Shown: positions 24,901 through 38,033 of the stretch, in pieces | Numbering within the stretch: the first letter of the stretch is position 1 | Layout of the letters: the number at the start of each line of letters is the position of its first letter | The notes under the pieces: model-generated | What the model saw: the letters and a program-made list of their open reading frames with translations, nothing else | Told to the model about the DNA's origin: nothing | Database searches by the model: none | Source of the DNA: Monosporascus cannonballus | Lineage: Eukaryota; Ascomycota; Sordariomycetes; Xylariales | DNA length: 64,000 nucleotides | Reading direction: 5' to 3' | Assembly (NCBI GenBank): GCA_004154925.1 | Contig: QJNS01000004.1 | Span: 186,001-250,000, forward strand | Program-made: the position numbers and the translations under genes

Positions 24901-27900
24901 TCGAAAAAATCAAAATATCATTAAGCTAATAAACGATAAAAATATTAAAATATTTTCGTAATACGGAATTAATTATTTGCTAAATGGTTACTAATATGTT
25001 TATAAATTTTATTCATATAATTAAATATTCAAATAATCCGTATTTCGTTTTAAAAGTTATTTTTTATTCGTATTTTTTCTTAACCCTAATAAAATTATAT
25101 TTATTTTTAAAATCAAATATTATAAATTATTTATTCCGGCAAAATCGGTTTTTTATTTTTATAATTAAAAATAATAATATTCGATTTTTAAGTATAATAT
25201 TATTTAATTATTAATAATTAATTACAAATAGTAATTTTCCGTTTTTTTGGTACGAAAAACATTAACTATCCTATTAATAAATTTGAAAATCGAATTTATC
25301 TTTTTTATAGCCGACTTTTTAAATATTTTTTAAAAGTACGTAATTCGTTTCCGTTAAAATTATAAATAAGGTAAAACTTCGTCGAAAATTCTTTTTTAAA
25401 AATTATTTCATAATTTTATTTACTATATTTTGGTAATTTCGTATTAAGTTTCTTTTTTAAGAATTACTTATATTTATGATATTATGGTAATATATTAACT
25501 AGATTTTCTAATTTTTCGGGTTATTATTCTTATTATTTTGAATCGTTATTAAATTATTTTAATTTTGTTTTAATAATAATAACGATATATTATTTTTTAA
25601 TACCCGTTTTTCTTTTTATGTTTTGTTTTTTTAGGTAATAAGGTTTTTATCGTATCCTTATGCTTATATTCGTCGTTATTATCGATTAAATATTAAGATC
25701 TTAATTTCTCTTTTTTTCGTTAATTAATAAAAAATAAAATAAACTTTATTTGGCCAATTCTGCCGTTAATTAAAACTTCATACTAACGAATCCATAGCAA
25801 TCCTAAGAATATATCGTAATTCCCGAATAAAACGATATCGAAATTAAGTATTTAATATCGTCCTTAAATAAAAATTTCGAAATAATTAATTTCGCATATA
25901 ATATTTCCGTTATCGGAAACGAATTCCTAATTTTCGGCATTTATTGCTATATAAAATTCTAATTTATATTTCCATAATAATTTAAATTTATTAATTATAT
26001 CCGGTATAATATAAATTTCGCCTAAAGCTCTATAATCCATTATTACGGTATACCAATACGTTTCGATTTATATATCTAACGTAATAAAATCGTTAACATC
26101 TTTTATCGTCGCATTTAAAACCTTTTTAAAATTCTTTTTTTAATTTCTTTAGATTTCGTCATTTTGCGGCTTTTTTATAAATAACCTTTTTTTTAATTCC
26201 TGTTCAAATTTATCGAGTTTTTTTTATATTTTTTTCGTTTAACGCGTTAAGCTACTGTATCTGTTATTATTGCCGACGTATTATGTCTTTAAATTATATC
26301 AATTATTCCTAATTTTGCTATATTTTTTCTCCTTATTAAATAAATTATTTTTTTATATTTATAATCATATCCCATTATATATCGTCTTAAATATCGTTCC
26401 AGGAATCTTTTATAAACTGATATATTTCTTTTTTAATAACTTTTTTTAAGAATTCGTAATAAATATTAACTGAAAATAATAATCCGTAATAACTTTTTAA
26501 TAATATTTAACCGTACGCTAAATTAATTTTTTTTCCGTTTAATAGTTATATTATCCATAATAACAAAAAAGGTTTTCTTACGGATATTATTTTCCTTTAA
26601 GCCAGCTTTTTATTTCGGCCAGTTACTGGATATTTCCTAGGGCTATAGTTTAAAATTATCAATATCATTATTTATTATCCTTATTATTTCCGATCCGGTT
26701 TGGAAAATCGAATCCCTTATAATACATACGGGTAATTCCTTTATAGATATATTGCTTTCATTTTTTGTAATTAGGACATTTTTATCGTCGACAATATATA
26801 ATGTATATTTTGCCGTATCGATCAAGAATTCCGGCACAAATTTTTTTATTTAATTCTAATATTTGCGTAATTATTTTTATAATGCTTCTTATTATATTCG
26901 CAATATTTATTAAATTAGCTTTTTGGTTTTTCGTATTTCTTATTAAATTATTTATTGTAATAATCTCTATTAAATCTTTTATCGTAAACCTGATACGTAC
27001 TTGGCTTAAATTATATTAATAACTTTATTAACGTTTCTTTAATTATTCCTGGATTATGTTTCCGGTATAAATATCTAGTTATCTTGCCGTAATTCCTTGG
27101 ATTTCCTGTATTTATAGACCTTATATCCCATTTTGTCGCAATTAAAACATTTAATTTAGTTCCAGTTTTATTTATAAATAACGCCAAATTCCATAGATCC
27201 TAACGCCGTTCCGTAAAAAAATAAAAAATATATTTTACCTTTTCCCTTAATTAAATTTATTGTATCCCAATTATAAAACGTATTGTTTTTTTCTCTTATC
27301 GTTTTTCAAACTGTCGATTATTAATTTTAATTATTTTTATAATATATTAATTTAAGGTAATTAATTACTTAATCCGAATAATTTTATTTTTTATATTATC
27401 TTGTAGCCTTTTGTAAAATGTATTAATAAAGGTATTAGCTTTGTCGTTTTTCCATTCGGCCTTAATTGCAAAACTCTTTTAAAATTACGGCATATTTAAA
27501 TACGGATCCTTTTTATCGGAATTATAAAAGTTATTAAGCCGTAAGTCGCTTTTTGTCTGGATTGCCGAAATTATTACGTACTTTATTTTCGAAATTAATA
27601 TAAAATAAAAGAATTTCATTAATAATATTCTTTTAATTAGATTTTTTTATTTCCAAAATATTTCTTATAATAAGCTTAAACCAATTAACCGTATTTCTCG
27701 TTAAATATGCTTTTATTATTAAAACCTAATCCGCAATGTCGTTAAGGTCTAAAAAACGGAGGTAAATTCGTACCGAAATCAAAAGAATTTAAGGGTTATC
27801 CTTTTTATTATAAGGCTTTGGCTTCCTAGGTTTCATGCGGGCGAAAAAGGTTTAGGCAAACGGCGTAACCCTAATTTATCGGACTTTTCTTTTTAATTTC

Positions 27901-28013
27901 CGAATTTGAACCTAAAGCTGCTAAATAAGGGTTTCCTAAATGCTGGTTAATATTTTAAAAATATTAAATATAGCTTAGAATTTAATAATATTACTAAATA
28001 AAAATTTATAATA
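21999..28013 (-). pseudogene. gag-pol relic of Gypsy R2
   Basis: Read on the minus strand, a zinc-knuckle trace (CFNCDKMGY) lies near 27130-27160. The RT box (a decayed form of YLDDILIF, read as LNDILIF) is near 24905-24940. Integrase is expected left of about 24000. Stops are frequent and mostly match C-to-T and G-to-A change. No foreign insertion seen inside. Confidence 0.8.
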
Positions 28014-28390
28014 TATAACGAGTTTAGCGGTTTAATTAATTATTAAACCTTAACTTAACTAGTTTATATTAACAGAATTATCGTAAAAAGCTGCATAATA
28101 AATACAATAATTATATTACGTTTCGTAATTCCAAAAGTACCTTCAGTAACGATATTATATTACAAGCTAAAACTATTTAAACTATAAGAATAATAAACAT
28201 ATATATCCTTCTCCTTTTTAGCTTAATTACTTATGATCATACAGCTAGTAATAATCATAATCGCTTATAATCTCCTTTGATCACTTCTAATCACTGGCTT
28301 GGCAATGATCACCGTTACGTGACCTATAAGGTGGCCCGTGTGATCCTTGTTTGACCATTTCTTGAGGCCGGAGCTTGTTAGGTCGTAACA
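28014..28390 (-). repeat. 5' LTR of R2
   Basis: Aligns with 21622-21998. The inner (left) half is RIP-decayed, while the outer right ~130 bp are well preserved. Confidence 0.92.
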
Positions 28391-28395
28391 GGAAG

Positions 28396-28516
28396 GACCT
28401 AAAGGAACTCGACGTTTACGAAACGTTAAAAAACTGGCAAAAGAAAAACCTTAAGGAGAATAACGCAAGGATATAGAGCTGGTAACGCATAATGCGCCAG
28501 AAACGTACGGGCGTAA
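28396..28516 (+). pseudogene. R1 internal segment between R2 and R3
   Basis: 121 bp that continue the R1 frame after the GGAAG duplication and end at the CGTAA duplication of R3. Composition is nearly normal, in contrast to the Gypsy copies on both sides. Confidence 0.7.
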
Positions 28517-28945
28517 TGTGACGGTTAGGCGGTTTAACCAACTATTAAAGCTTAGTCGTACGAGTTTATATTGGTAGAAGTATCGTAAAACTCTATAGCA
28601 GTAAATAATTTAATTACGTTTTTTAATACTAAGGGCGTAAAAATATATTACAAACGATTAGTATGAATAAATGTTACTAACTGATATTGTTAAAATTATG
28701 GAGTTAATAAATGTATATATCTTTCTTCTGGCTTAAAGTATTTATTATAGTTTAATACTATTTTTCTGGTTAAGTTTTCTTAAGCCTTTTTAAGCTCGTT
28801 CTGGTGCTTAACCGGCTTAAGCCCCTTTTATTAATTAGGACTCTTAAGTCCTTTAAGCTAATTACGTAATTCTTTTGGCTGGGTTGGGGTTTAACTTTTT
28901 AAGATCCCGACCGTTTCCAAAAACCAAAACCGTTAAATTATAATA
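28517..28945 (-). repeat. 3' LTR of R3
   Basis: 429 bp starting TGTGACGGTTAGGCGG. It shares its first ~110 bp with the R0 and R2 LTRs but differs in the middle, so it is a subfamily. The same subfamily occurs at 1-284 and 57332-57728. Confidence 0.9.
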
Positions 28946-31900
28946 CGATTTCCCCCCTTCTAGGGTTTTTGTCCTTAAAGATCAAATTATTCGTTTGTTA
29001 ATTCTTTAATAAGTAACCTTTCTTTTTTCATATTTATCATATCGGGTCGTATTAAAAAATCCAAATTTCGCAAACGTATTACCGTTTTCGTTTTTTCAGA
29101 ATAAATTAACCGTCTTGGTTTTGTTATATTTTTTAAATATTTCCTGTTTTTACTACAGGTTTAAAAACAAGATTTGCAAAGCTTATCGTAATTCGGGGAA
29201 GTATATATTTTATACTGCTTACGGGGATCCTTATAATCTTTTTAGTCCTTCCGAATTTGAATACCGGAAGTTAATACCGAAAAAAACCGTTTAAAATTAA
29301 AGGAGCATATTGTCGAAAAGGAATTTCTAAAAGCTTAATAATATTTTAACGAATTATTTAATCGTTTAAGGCGTTTACGAAATCAAAAGAAATTTCTTTA
29401 TGAGCGGGAAATTAAAATACTTTACCGCAATATTTAAGGTACGGAAGCGATAAAGAAATTTAAACGTTTAAAAAAAAACAAAAATAACTGGAAACCGCTG
29501 TTACGGTTATTACGTTAATATAAGCCGTAACCGACTAGTCCAACATCCCGGTTATGAACTGGTTAACTGTTAATTAAGATATACTCGTCGTTATGAATAA
29601 AAGCCTTTTAATAGGCGCTAAGCGCCAATAAGATTTTTGGCGAGTTCCCAAGTATTTTCGGAATTTGGATACTTTTTCCATTTAATTAGATATTAAGTAA
29701 ATTTGTTTTATTTCCGTATGTGAAAACTTTTCTTTATTTCGTATAGTTATTCGTTTTTATTTCTATATCGTTTTATGCCGTATGCACCCTAATTATATTT
29801 ATTGATAATTAGAATAAAGAAATATAAAAAATTAAATGGAATTTGATTTTTAATAAAAGTTCTAATTAATAATTATTTTCTGAAATTTTCTTCACAATTT
29901 TATATGGGCAAATATATTTTAAATCGAGTTTTTAATTAGTTATTTTATTTAAATAATTTTTGTAACGAGAAAAACTATTTTTCCCTTTTCGAAAATTAAT
30001 CAGTTTAATTGCTTTTGGTTATAATATTTACTTATTTAGTTTTATACAAATTTTAATTCCGTATTCTTTTCTTAATATAATTATTATAATTATTTTAATG
30101 TAAAAATTCCTTTATTATTAATTGGATTATCGTTAGATATTTTTTTGTCAATTTTTAAAATAAAACCAAAATTTACGTTCGCAAATATTATAATAATGTT
30201 TTTATAATAACTGGTATTATAAACCAGTTATACGATTAGTAATTTCTTAACCTAATTATTTTGATCGTAATTAATATAATATCGGAAGTAAATTTCTAAG
30301 ATTTAATTTATTCGTTTTATTAATTTATCCGTTTAAAGTTTAAAAACGTTAAATAATTTATAATTTCAGTTAATTTATGTTATTAAATTTTGCCAAAATT
30401 TAAATACAAATATTAATACTGTATTTAAAAGAATTTCTATTAATAATGCGTTTATATTGAAAATATTTGTTTAAAAATATATATTATTTATTCGGTATTT
30501 ATATTTTTATAATATAATAACAAATAAGAAATATTTGTAAATCGATCAACAATTACAAAATAATTATCATCATATATTTCCGTAATTAAAATTTTTAATA
30601 TGAAAGATTTAATAATAAAAATAATTATAATTAAATATTATAATCGTTTTATAATTAATAATTATTATAGTTTTCTGTAGCGCTTATGTTATTGCACCTT
30701 TATTTTGACGCAAATATCGTATTACTATATAAATTTCTGTATTATTAATTTTATTTTAAGAAAAGAAAATATACGTTAAAACCGTTTTAAAGTTTTATAA
30801 ATTTCTAGATATCCGTATAACTGATATTCGTATATTGTTCGTACTAAATGCTTTTGGTATTTTTTTTAATATTTATATTTTGTTAATTTTTTGCTTTTTT
30901 GAAAAATTATAATTATATTATTAAATCTTTTAATATATATCGAAAAATACTGCCGGAATTATCGTAATTTTTTATAAGCGTAAATACTTTTTTATAATAA
31001 TATCGAAAATTATATAATTAATTTTAAATAATTTTTCTTTAAAGTTTAATTATTTCTTTAAGGTATTTACTTTATTATTCTTTAAGTTTTCGTTATAAAT
31101 AATAAGGAAATCGAGGTTCACTAATTTTTTTACATATTTTAATTATTATTTTATAAATTTTCTAATCGTAATAAATCGAGTGAAATTTTAATAATCTGTA
31201 TAAACATTAATTTAATACAAACCTTCTTTTAAAAAATATTTAAATTTTCGAAATCCCATAATAATAGCTATATATTGTTTATTTGGAATACCGTAATATA
31301 ATTTAGTATTTTTTAACTTATATAAAAGAATTTAATAAAACATAATTTACTTTGATTATGTCATTATTGAATTATTACGTTTAATGCCTAATCCGAAATA
31401 TCTGTTTTTAATTTAACGGGGTAATTTCAATCGTATATAATTCATATTAATTCGTTAATAATTTTATCTTTAATATTCCGAAATGCTCTTTTTATATTTG
31501 GCATTTATTAAAATTTTTTTTTCGTAAATTTCGTTAAAGATATAATAATTTTGCTAAAATTTCGAATAAATCTCTTATAATAATTAACAAATCCGAAAAT
31601 ACCTATATTTTTGTAATTATCGTTAACGTTTATTATTTTATAATTATAAAGATTTTTTAAAGGTTTATCTTAATATATTCTAAAATAAAATTATTTTTTA
31701 AATATTTTATTTCTTATTTATAAAATTAATTTCTTTCCGCGTTAACAAATAGCCTTACGTCTTATAAAATTTGAAAAACTTTATAAACGTATTTTATATA
31801 TATATTTCCGTTTTTAAAAAAATTGAGATATTATCGAAATAACAAAGGAAGAAAATATTGAAATATTTTCGTAATACATAATTTATTGTCCGTTAGAAAA

Positions 31901-34900
31901 TCGTTAATATATTCGTAAATTTTATTAATATAACCAAATATGTAAATAATCCGTATTTCGTTTTAAAAATCATTTTTATTCGTATTTTTTTAATTTTAAT
32001 ACGGCTATATTTATTTTTAAAATCGAATACTATACATTATTTAATTTATTAAATCGGTTTTTTTATTTCTTTAATTAAAAATAATAATATTCGATTTTTA
32101 ACAGTAATATTATTTAATTATCGATAATTAATTACAAGTCGTAATTTTGTATTTTTTTAAATACGAAAAATATCTGTTAATTTACTGGTAATTTCGAAAA
32201 ACGAATTTATCCTTTTTATAGACGATTTTCCAGGTATTTTTTGAAAATACGTAATTTATTTTCGTTAAAATTATAAATAAGGTAAACCTTTGTTAAAACC
32301 TTTTTTTTAAAATTCTTTTCGTAATTTTGTTTATTATATTTTAATAATTTCGTATTAAGATCTTTTTCAAAGAGTTGTTTGTATTTATAATATTATAATA
32401 ATATATTAATTATATTTTTTAACTTTTTAAGTTATTATTTGTATTATTCTAAAGCGTTATTTAATTATTTTAATTTCGTTTTAATAATAATAATAATACG
32501 TCGTATATTTTTAATATTTATTTTTTTTATATTTTGTTCCTTTATGTAATAAGGTTTTTATCGTCTTCTTATATTTATACTTGTCGTTATTATTAATCAA
32601 ATATTAGAATCTTAATTTTCTTTTATTAATAAAATAGAAAACAAACTTTATTTAACCAGTTTTTCTATTAATTAAAATTCCGTATTAATATATCTATAAT
32701 AATCCTGAGGTTATATCGTAAGTCTTAAATAAAACGATATCAAAATTAATTATTTGATATCGTTTTTGGGCATAACTTTTGAAATTATTAATTTCGCGTA
32801 TAAGTTTTCCATTATCGTAAGCAAATTCCTAACTTTCGGCATTTATCGTTATATAAGGTTTTAACGTATATTTCTATAACAATTTAAACTTATTAATTAT
32901 ATTTGATATAATATAATTCCTGCCCAAAATTCGGTAATTTATTATTGCGATATATTAATATGTTCCAATTCGTATATCTAAAATAATAAAATTATTAACG
33001 TTTTCTATCCTTAAATTTAAAACCCTTTTTAAAAATTCTTTTTTAATTTCTTTAGGTTCCGTTATTTTGCGGCTTTTTTACAAATAACCTTTTTTTTAAT
33101 TCCTATGCGAATTTATCGAATTTTGCCTATATTTCTTCGTTTAGCGTATTAAGTTATTATATTTATCGTTATTCCCGGCATATTATTCCTTTAAACTTTA
33201 TTAATTGTTCTTAATTTTGTTATAATTCTTTTCTTTATTAAAATAAATTATTTTTTATGCCTACAATTATATTCCATTATATATCGTCCTAATTATCGTT
33301 TTAATAATTTCTTATAAATTAACGTATTTTTCACTTAATAACATTGTTTTTAAAGATTTAAATTAAATATTATTTCAAAATAAAAATCCATAACAGGTTT
33401 TTAATAATATTTTTTGACGGTACGTTAAATTAACTCCTTTTCCGTTTAATAATTATATTATCCATAATAACCAAAAAAAGATTTCTTATAGGCATTACTT
33501 TTTTTCGGGCCAACTTTTTATTTCGGCTAACTGCTAAATATCTTTTGAAGTTATAATTCGAAAATATCGACATTATTGCTTATCGTTTTTATTATTTCCG
33601 GTAGGATTTAAAAAATCGAATCTCTTATAATACATACGGGTAATTCGTACGCAAATATATTATTTCCATTTTTCGTAATCGGAATATTGTCGTTATCGAC
33701 AACATATAATATATATTCTGCCGTATTAATCAAATATTCCGCAACAAAAATTTTCTGTTTAATCCTAATATTCGTATAATTATCCTTATAATATTTCTTA
33801 TTATATTCGCAATATTTATTAAATTAACTTTTTAAATTTTCGTATTTCGCGCCAAATCTTTTATTGTAATAATCTGTATTAAACTTTTTATAATAAGCTT
33901 AATACTTATTTAATTTACATTATATTAATAACTTTATTATCGTTTCTTTAATTATTTTTAAATTATGCCTCCAGTACAAATATCTAATTATTTATCGTAA
34001 CTCTTTAAGTTTTTTATATATATAAACCTTATATCTTATTTTTCTATAATTAAAATATTTAATTTAATTTTAATTTTAATTGTAAACAATGCCAAATTCT
34101 TTAAGTTCTAATGCCGTTCGGTAAGAGATAAAAAATATATTTCGTTTTTTTTCTTAATTAAACTTATTATATCTCAAATGTAAAACAAATTATCTCTTTT
34201 TCTTTTATCGTTTTTCAAACTGTCGATTATTAATTTTAATTATTTTTACGATATACCGTGTTAAGGCAACTAATCATTTAATTTAAATAATTTTATCTTT
34301 TATATTATTTTTCAATCCTTTATAAAATATATTAATAAAAGCATTAACCTTAATATTTCTCTATTTTGCTTTAATCGTTAAATTTTTGAAATTTAGGGCA
34401 TACTTTAACGCGGATTTTTTTTATCAGAATTATAAAAATTATTAAACCGTAACTCGGTTTTTATCCTGATTATCGAAATTGTCGCGTATTTTATTTTCGA
34501 AATTAATATAAAATAAAAAAATCCTATTAATAAAGTTTTTTTATCCAACTTTTTTACTTCTAGGAAATTTTTCATAAGAAATTTAAATTAATTAATAATA
34601 TTTTCCGTTAAATATATTCCTATTATTAAAACCATATCCGTTAAATTATTAAAGTTTAAAAGGCGGGGATAAATTCGTACCTAAATTAAAAAATTTAAAA
34701 ATTACTTTTCCTACTATAAAATTCCGGCTTTTTAGGTTTTATACAGGCAAAAATATTTTGGACAAATAACATAACCCTAAATTATCGGATTTTTTAAATT
34801 GTCAAATTCAAATTTAAAATTATTAAATAAAGGTTTCCTAAATATTAATTAATATTTTAACAATATTAAATATTCCTTAAAGTTTAATAGTATTATTAAA

Positions 34901-34915
34901 TAAAAATTTGTAACG
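28946..34915 (-). pseudogene. gag-pol relic of Gypsy R3
   Basis: Minus-strand remains parallel R2: an RT box trace near 31830-31860 and a zinc-knuckle region near 34030-34060. More strongly decayed than R2, with almost no C outside CpG. No intact frame. Confidence 0.75.
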
Positions 34916-34998
34916 TATAATGGCTAAACAATTTAACTAATTATTAAACCTTAATCGTACGGGTTCATATTAATAAACATATTATAAAATTTTATAAC

Positions 34999-35177
34999 TA
35001 TGATGGGGCGGTATGGAGCCCTATTATGGAGTATCGGATAAACGCCGGTACCAAGCAGCATTAATATAGCGCCTTATATGCGAACACATATAATTATATT
35101 TTTATTTTTTTTCTTTAGTTAGAAAATAAACTTTTATTAGTAATTGATTGTAAACCGCTTAGGTGAAGCTTTTTATA
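34999..35177 (+). repeat. 5' LTR of R4
   Basis: 179 bp. Matches 43082-43268 and, inverted, 59683-59869. Moderately mutated. Confidence 0.9.
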
Positions 35178-36676
35178 TATTTTTTAGCTTACTATTTAGC
35201 AAAATAAAAAACGTTTAGGATTAGATATTAGGATTTTCGAATGTTTTTTAAGGGGCCCAGTAAAGGGCCTTTATCGACCCAGAGTTATAGAGGGTATTTA
35301 GCGTTATAACGGAAACCTTAATAAGCTCGATAGCAGCTATAAAATAGCGCATAAGTTACCAGTTCGAAAAAAGCAAGAAAAAGGCAGCTTAATTCCGTAA
35401 GTATATAAAAGCGCAATATAAGATAAATAAAGAGCTAATACAAATAGCCGAATAGCTTAAAAACGGCTTAATTATTTAATAAAAGTTTATTACTTAATTA
35501 AAAATTCAAAACGCGATAACTCTTATAAATACCGATTTTTTTTTAACTTGGTAACGATCGGAAACGTAATTAGGCTATTTCGTAAAAACGGTTCGAACGA
35601 CCGAATTAATAATAGGAGCCAAGCGGAAGCCGTTATCTCGGCCGGAAAAGTTCGATAGGACAAAAAAGAAATTTCCCGGATAATACGTATCTATAACTTA
35701 TAAGCTCGAAATAATCGTTATTTTCGTAAAAGGAATTTCAAAATAATTTTATATTATATACGAAAAATTCGAAGTTAATATATAACGTACTGTTATTATT
35801 TATTATATTACTGGAAACTTAAATAATATTTATAATCCCGTTAATTTCCTTTAGGTATTATACGAATAATATAATAATCGGTATAAGAAAAAAAAAGTAA
35901 CCGAACGTTTTCGGAACTTAAGGTAAGCCAATAACGCGAAATTTTCGTTATTTGATCCTTTATTCGAAAAAATATTAACAGATATAAGAAAAATTATCTG
36001 GCTAACGGAAATGAAATTTACGTTTTTAAACGGAGCATTAAATAAAAAGTTTATTTAAGTTTTAATCTTAATGGATTTTTTTAAAACTTATGACGCATAA
36101 ATAAATAAAATAATAAAAATCGCCAGACGCCTTAAAGAAATAAAATTGAAAAAAAACGAATAACTTTTTAATAACTTAATTGGGTAATAATAATTAAATA
36201 AAAAATAATTTAAATAACAATGTAGGTATAACGGATATTTCGGTAATAAAATAATAATGATAAAATTTTTAAACCTTATTTTTAGCGCCGAAATAATACG
36301 TACGATAAATAATTTAAGAAAAATAAAACGCCCGTAAAGTAAAGGGCCTTTGCTTACGTTATAAACGTTTTAATTATAAGGCAAACCGATGCCGTTTTTA
36401 TTAATAATAAATCGTAAGGAAGGATTAGTTTATTAAAAACGTACGAAAATAAAGGGTTAAAATTTGAAAACAAAAAAAAATAACTTTTAAATATTAGCAT
36501 ATTCGGAAACAAAAAGCGACCTAGGCCAAGGTAAAGATTACGAAATAAAATATGGACCGTACCCTATTTATTATTAATATATATATTAATTAAGAAAATT
36601 TTTAAAAACTTTTATTAATTAAACATGTAAATATTTTGCCGTAATAAGTAAAATATTTATAAGATATTTACAGTTA

Positions 36677-38033
36677 CACTAATCGACCAAATGGACCCGT
36701 GCGTTCAGACAACCCCGCCTCAAAACCGCGACCTATATTCCACCCATTTATACCTTCTTAATCCAATAACATAACAACCACCATATGGATTTGGATAAAT
36801 CTGCTTCCGTTTTTGTCGCCGACCGTCGGCCTAATCAGGAATTCAATCCGGAAGCCCGGGCCTTTATGGTTGGAGCTGTAGCTGCAGGTACAACCCAGAC
36901 CCGGGTAACCGAAGCCATGGAGATTAACCGTTAGCGTATCGGGGAATAACTTTAACGCTCTATAATTTATAAAACGGTTCATAACCTGCCATCGGGACAC
37001 CGTCGATACTTAATTTAAAATTACCTAATTTCGCATTTCCATTATTTAGGCCGGCGTTATCCCCGGGATCCATACCGTAAGCTCAAAAGCAAAACGGGTA
37101 CCAATATTAACGCATTAACGATAAAACGCTTTTTCCGCGGGCTTACGTTAAAGAAATAGCGCGCCGCGAAAAGGATTAACTTAACGGCTATTAACGTATT
37201 TAAACGTCTACGTTTTGCTAAAAAAAACCTTTAAATAAAATAACCGGGGGTACCTTTTGTTAATACTTTATTCCGACGAATATTCCATATAAAACGTACC
37301 CGGCCGCCCGGGCTAATAAATATTTGGCTTATCGTCAAAATATTATAAGAAAACCTAATAAATCCGGAAAAGTACGGAAAAATTACGTTTTCTATTATAA
37401 TTTAAGAGATAATATAATAACGGGAAGGCAAAAGCAATCTTTCTCCTATCGTCCTTTATAAAGGAGATCCGGACTCGCCCGGCAAAAAAATAACTTCCCG
37501 GCGTTATATCGAAGCCTTCGAATAAGGCTTCCTTCCTTTTTACGAATCTGGTAATCCCTTTATCCAAAATAACACTTTAATACATAAAGCTGCCGCCGTT
37601 AAGGAATTCTTCGAAAAATACAGTATTTAAGTATTTAAATAACTACCATATTTGCCTAATCTAAACCTAATCGAACACCTTTGGCACGTTTTAAAGGACA
37701 AAATCTACAAAATTAAACCCGAATTCGGATATTTACTTAATAATAAAAAAAACCGTTACCGCGCGTTCGAAATAATTAAAAATGCGTAATTATAATTTGA
37801 TTTCCGCCTTATAATAAAGCTTATTAAGTTATTCCCTAATAGATTATAAGCCGTTTATCGCGCCCGAAAATAAGATACACGATTTTAAAAGGTAATTTTA
37901 GGGTTTCAAAATAATATATATAATTTCTTAATTAGACACGTTTTAATAAAGAAATGAATTGTTGAAGTTATAGGTTTAATATAGGGGGGGAGTGGATTGA
38001 TGGGGGCGCACGGATCCATTTGGTCCCCTGGTC
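36677..38033 (+). mobile_element. Tc1/mariner transposon, 1357 bp
   Basis: TA on both sides (36675-36676, 38034-38035). Ends CACTAATCGACCAAATGG and, inverted, GACCAGGGGACCAAATGG, followed on both sides by (A/C)CCGTGCG-like sequence. Base composition is nearer normal at its ends than in R4, so it is either younger or less often hit by RIP. Inserted in the gag region of R4. Confidence 0.82.
36780..37790 (+). pseudogene. Tc1-like transposase relic
   Basis: Reads an N-terminal helix-turn-helix-like block (NPEARAFMVGAVAAGTTQTR at about 36845-36905), and near 37640-37700 LPYLPNLNLIEHLWHVLK. The latter is the end of the DDE catalytic domain (usual form YSPDLNPIEHLW). Stops and frameshifts break it in several places, so no transposase can be made. 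Confidence 0.75.

Larger units (their letters stand above)
21622..28390 (-). mobile_element. Gypsy LTR retrotransposon R2 (family A), 6.77 kb
   Basis: LTRs 21622-21998 and 28014-28390 (377 bp each), flanked by perfect duplications GGAAG (21617-21621, 28391-28395). The polypurine tract lies right of the left LTR on the minus strand (GAAGAAGGAAG), so the element reads leftward. RIP-mutated. Inserted into R1. Confidence 0.93.
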
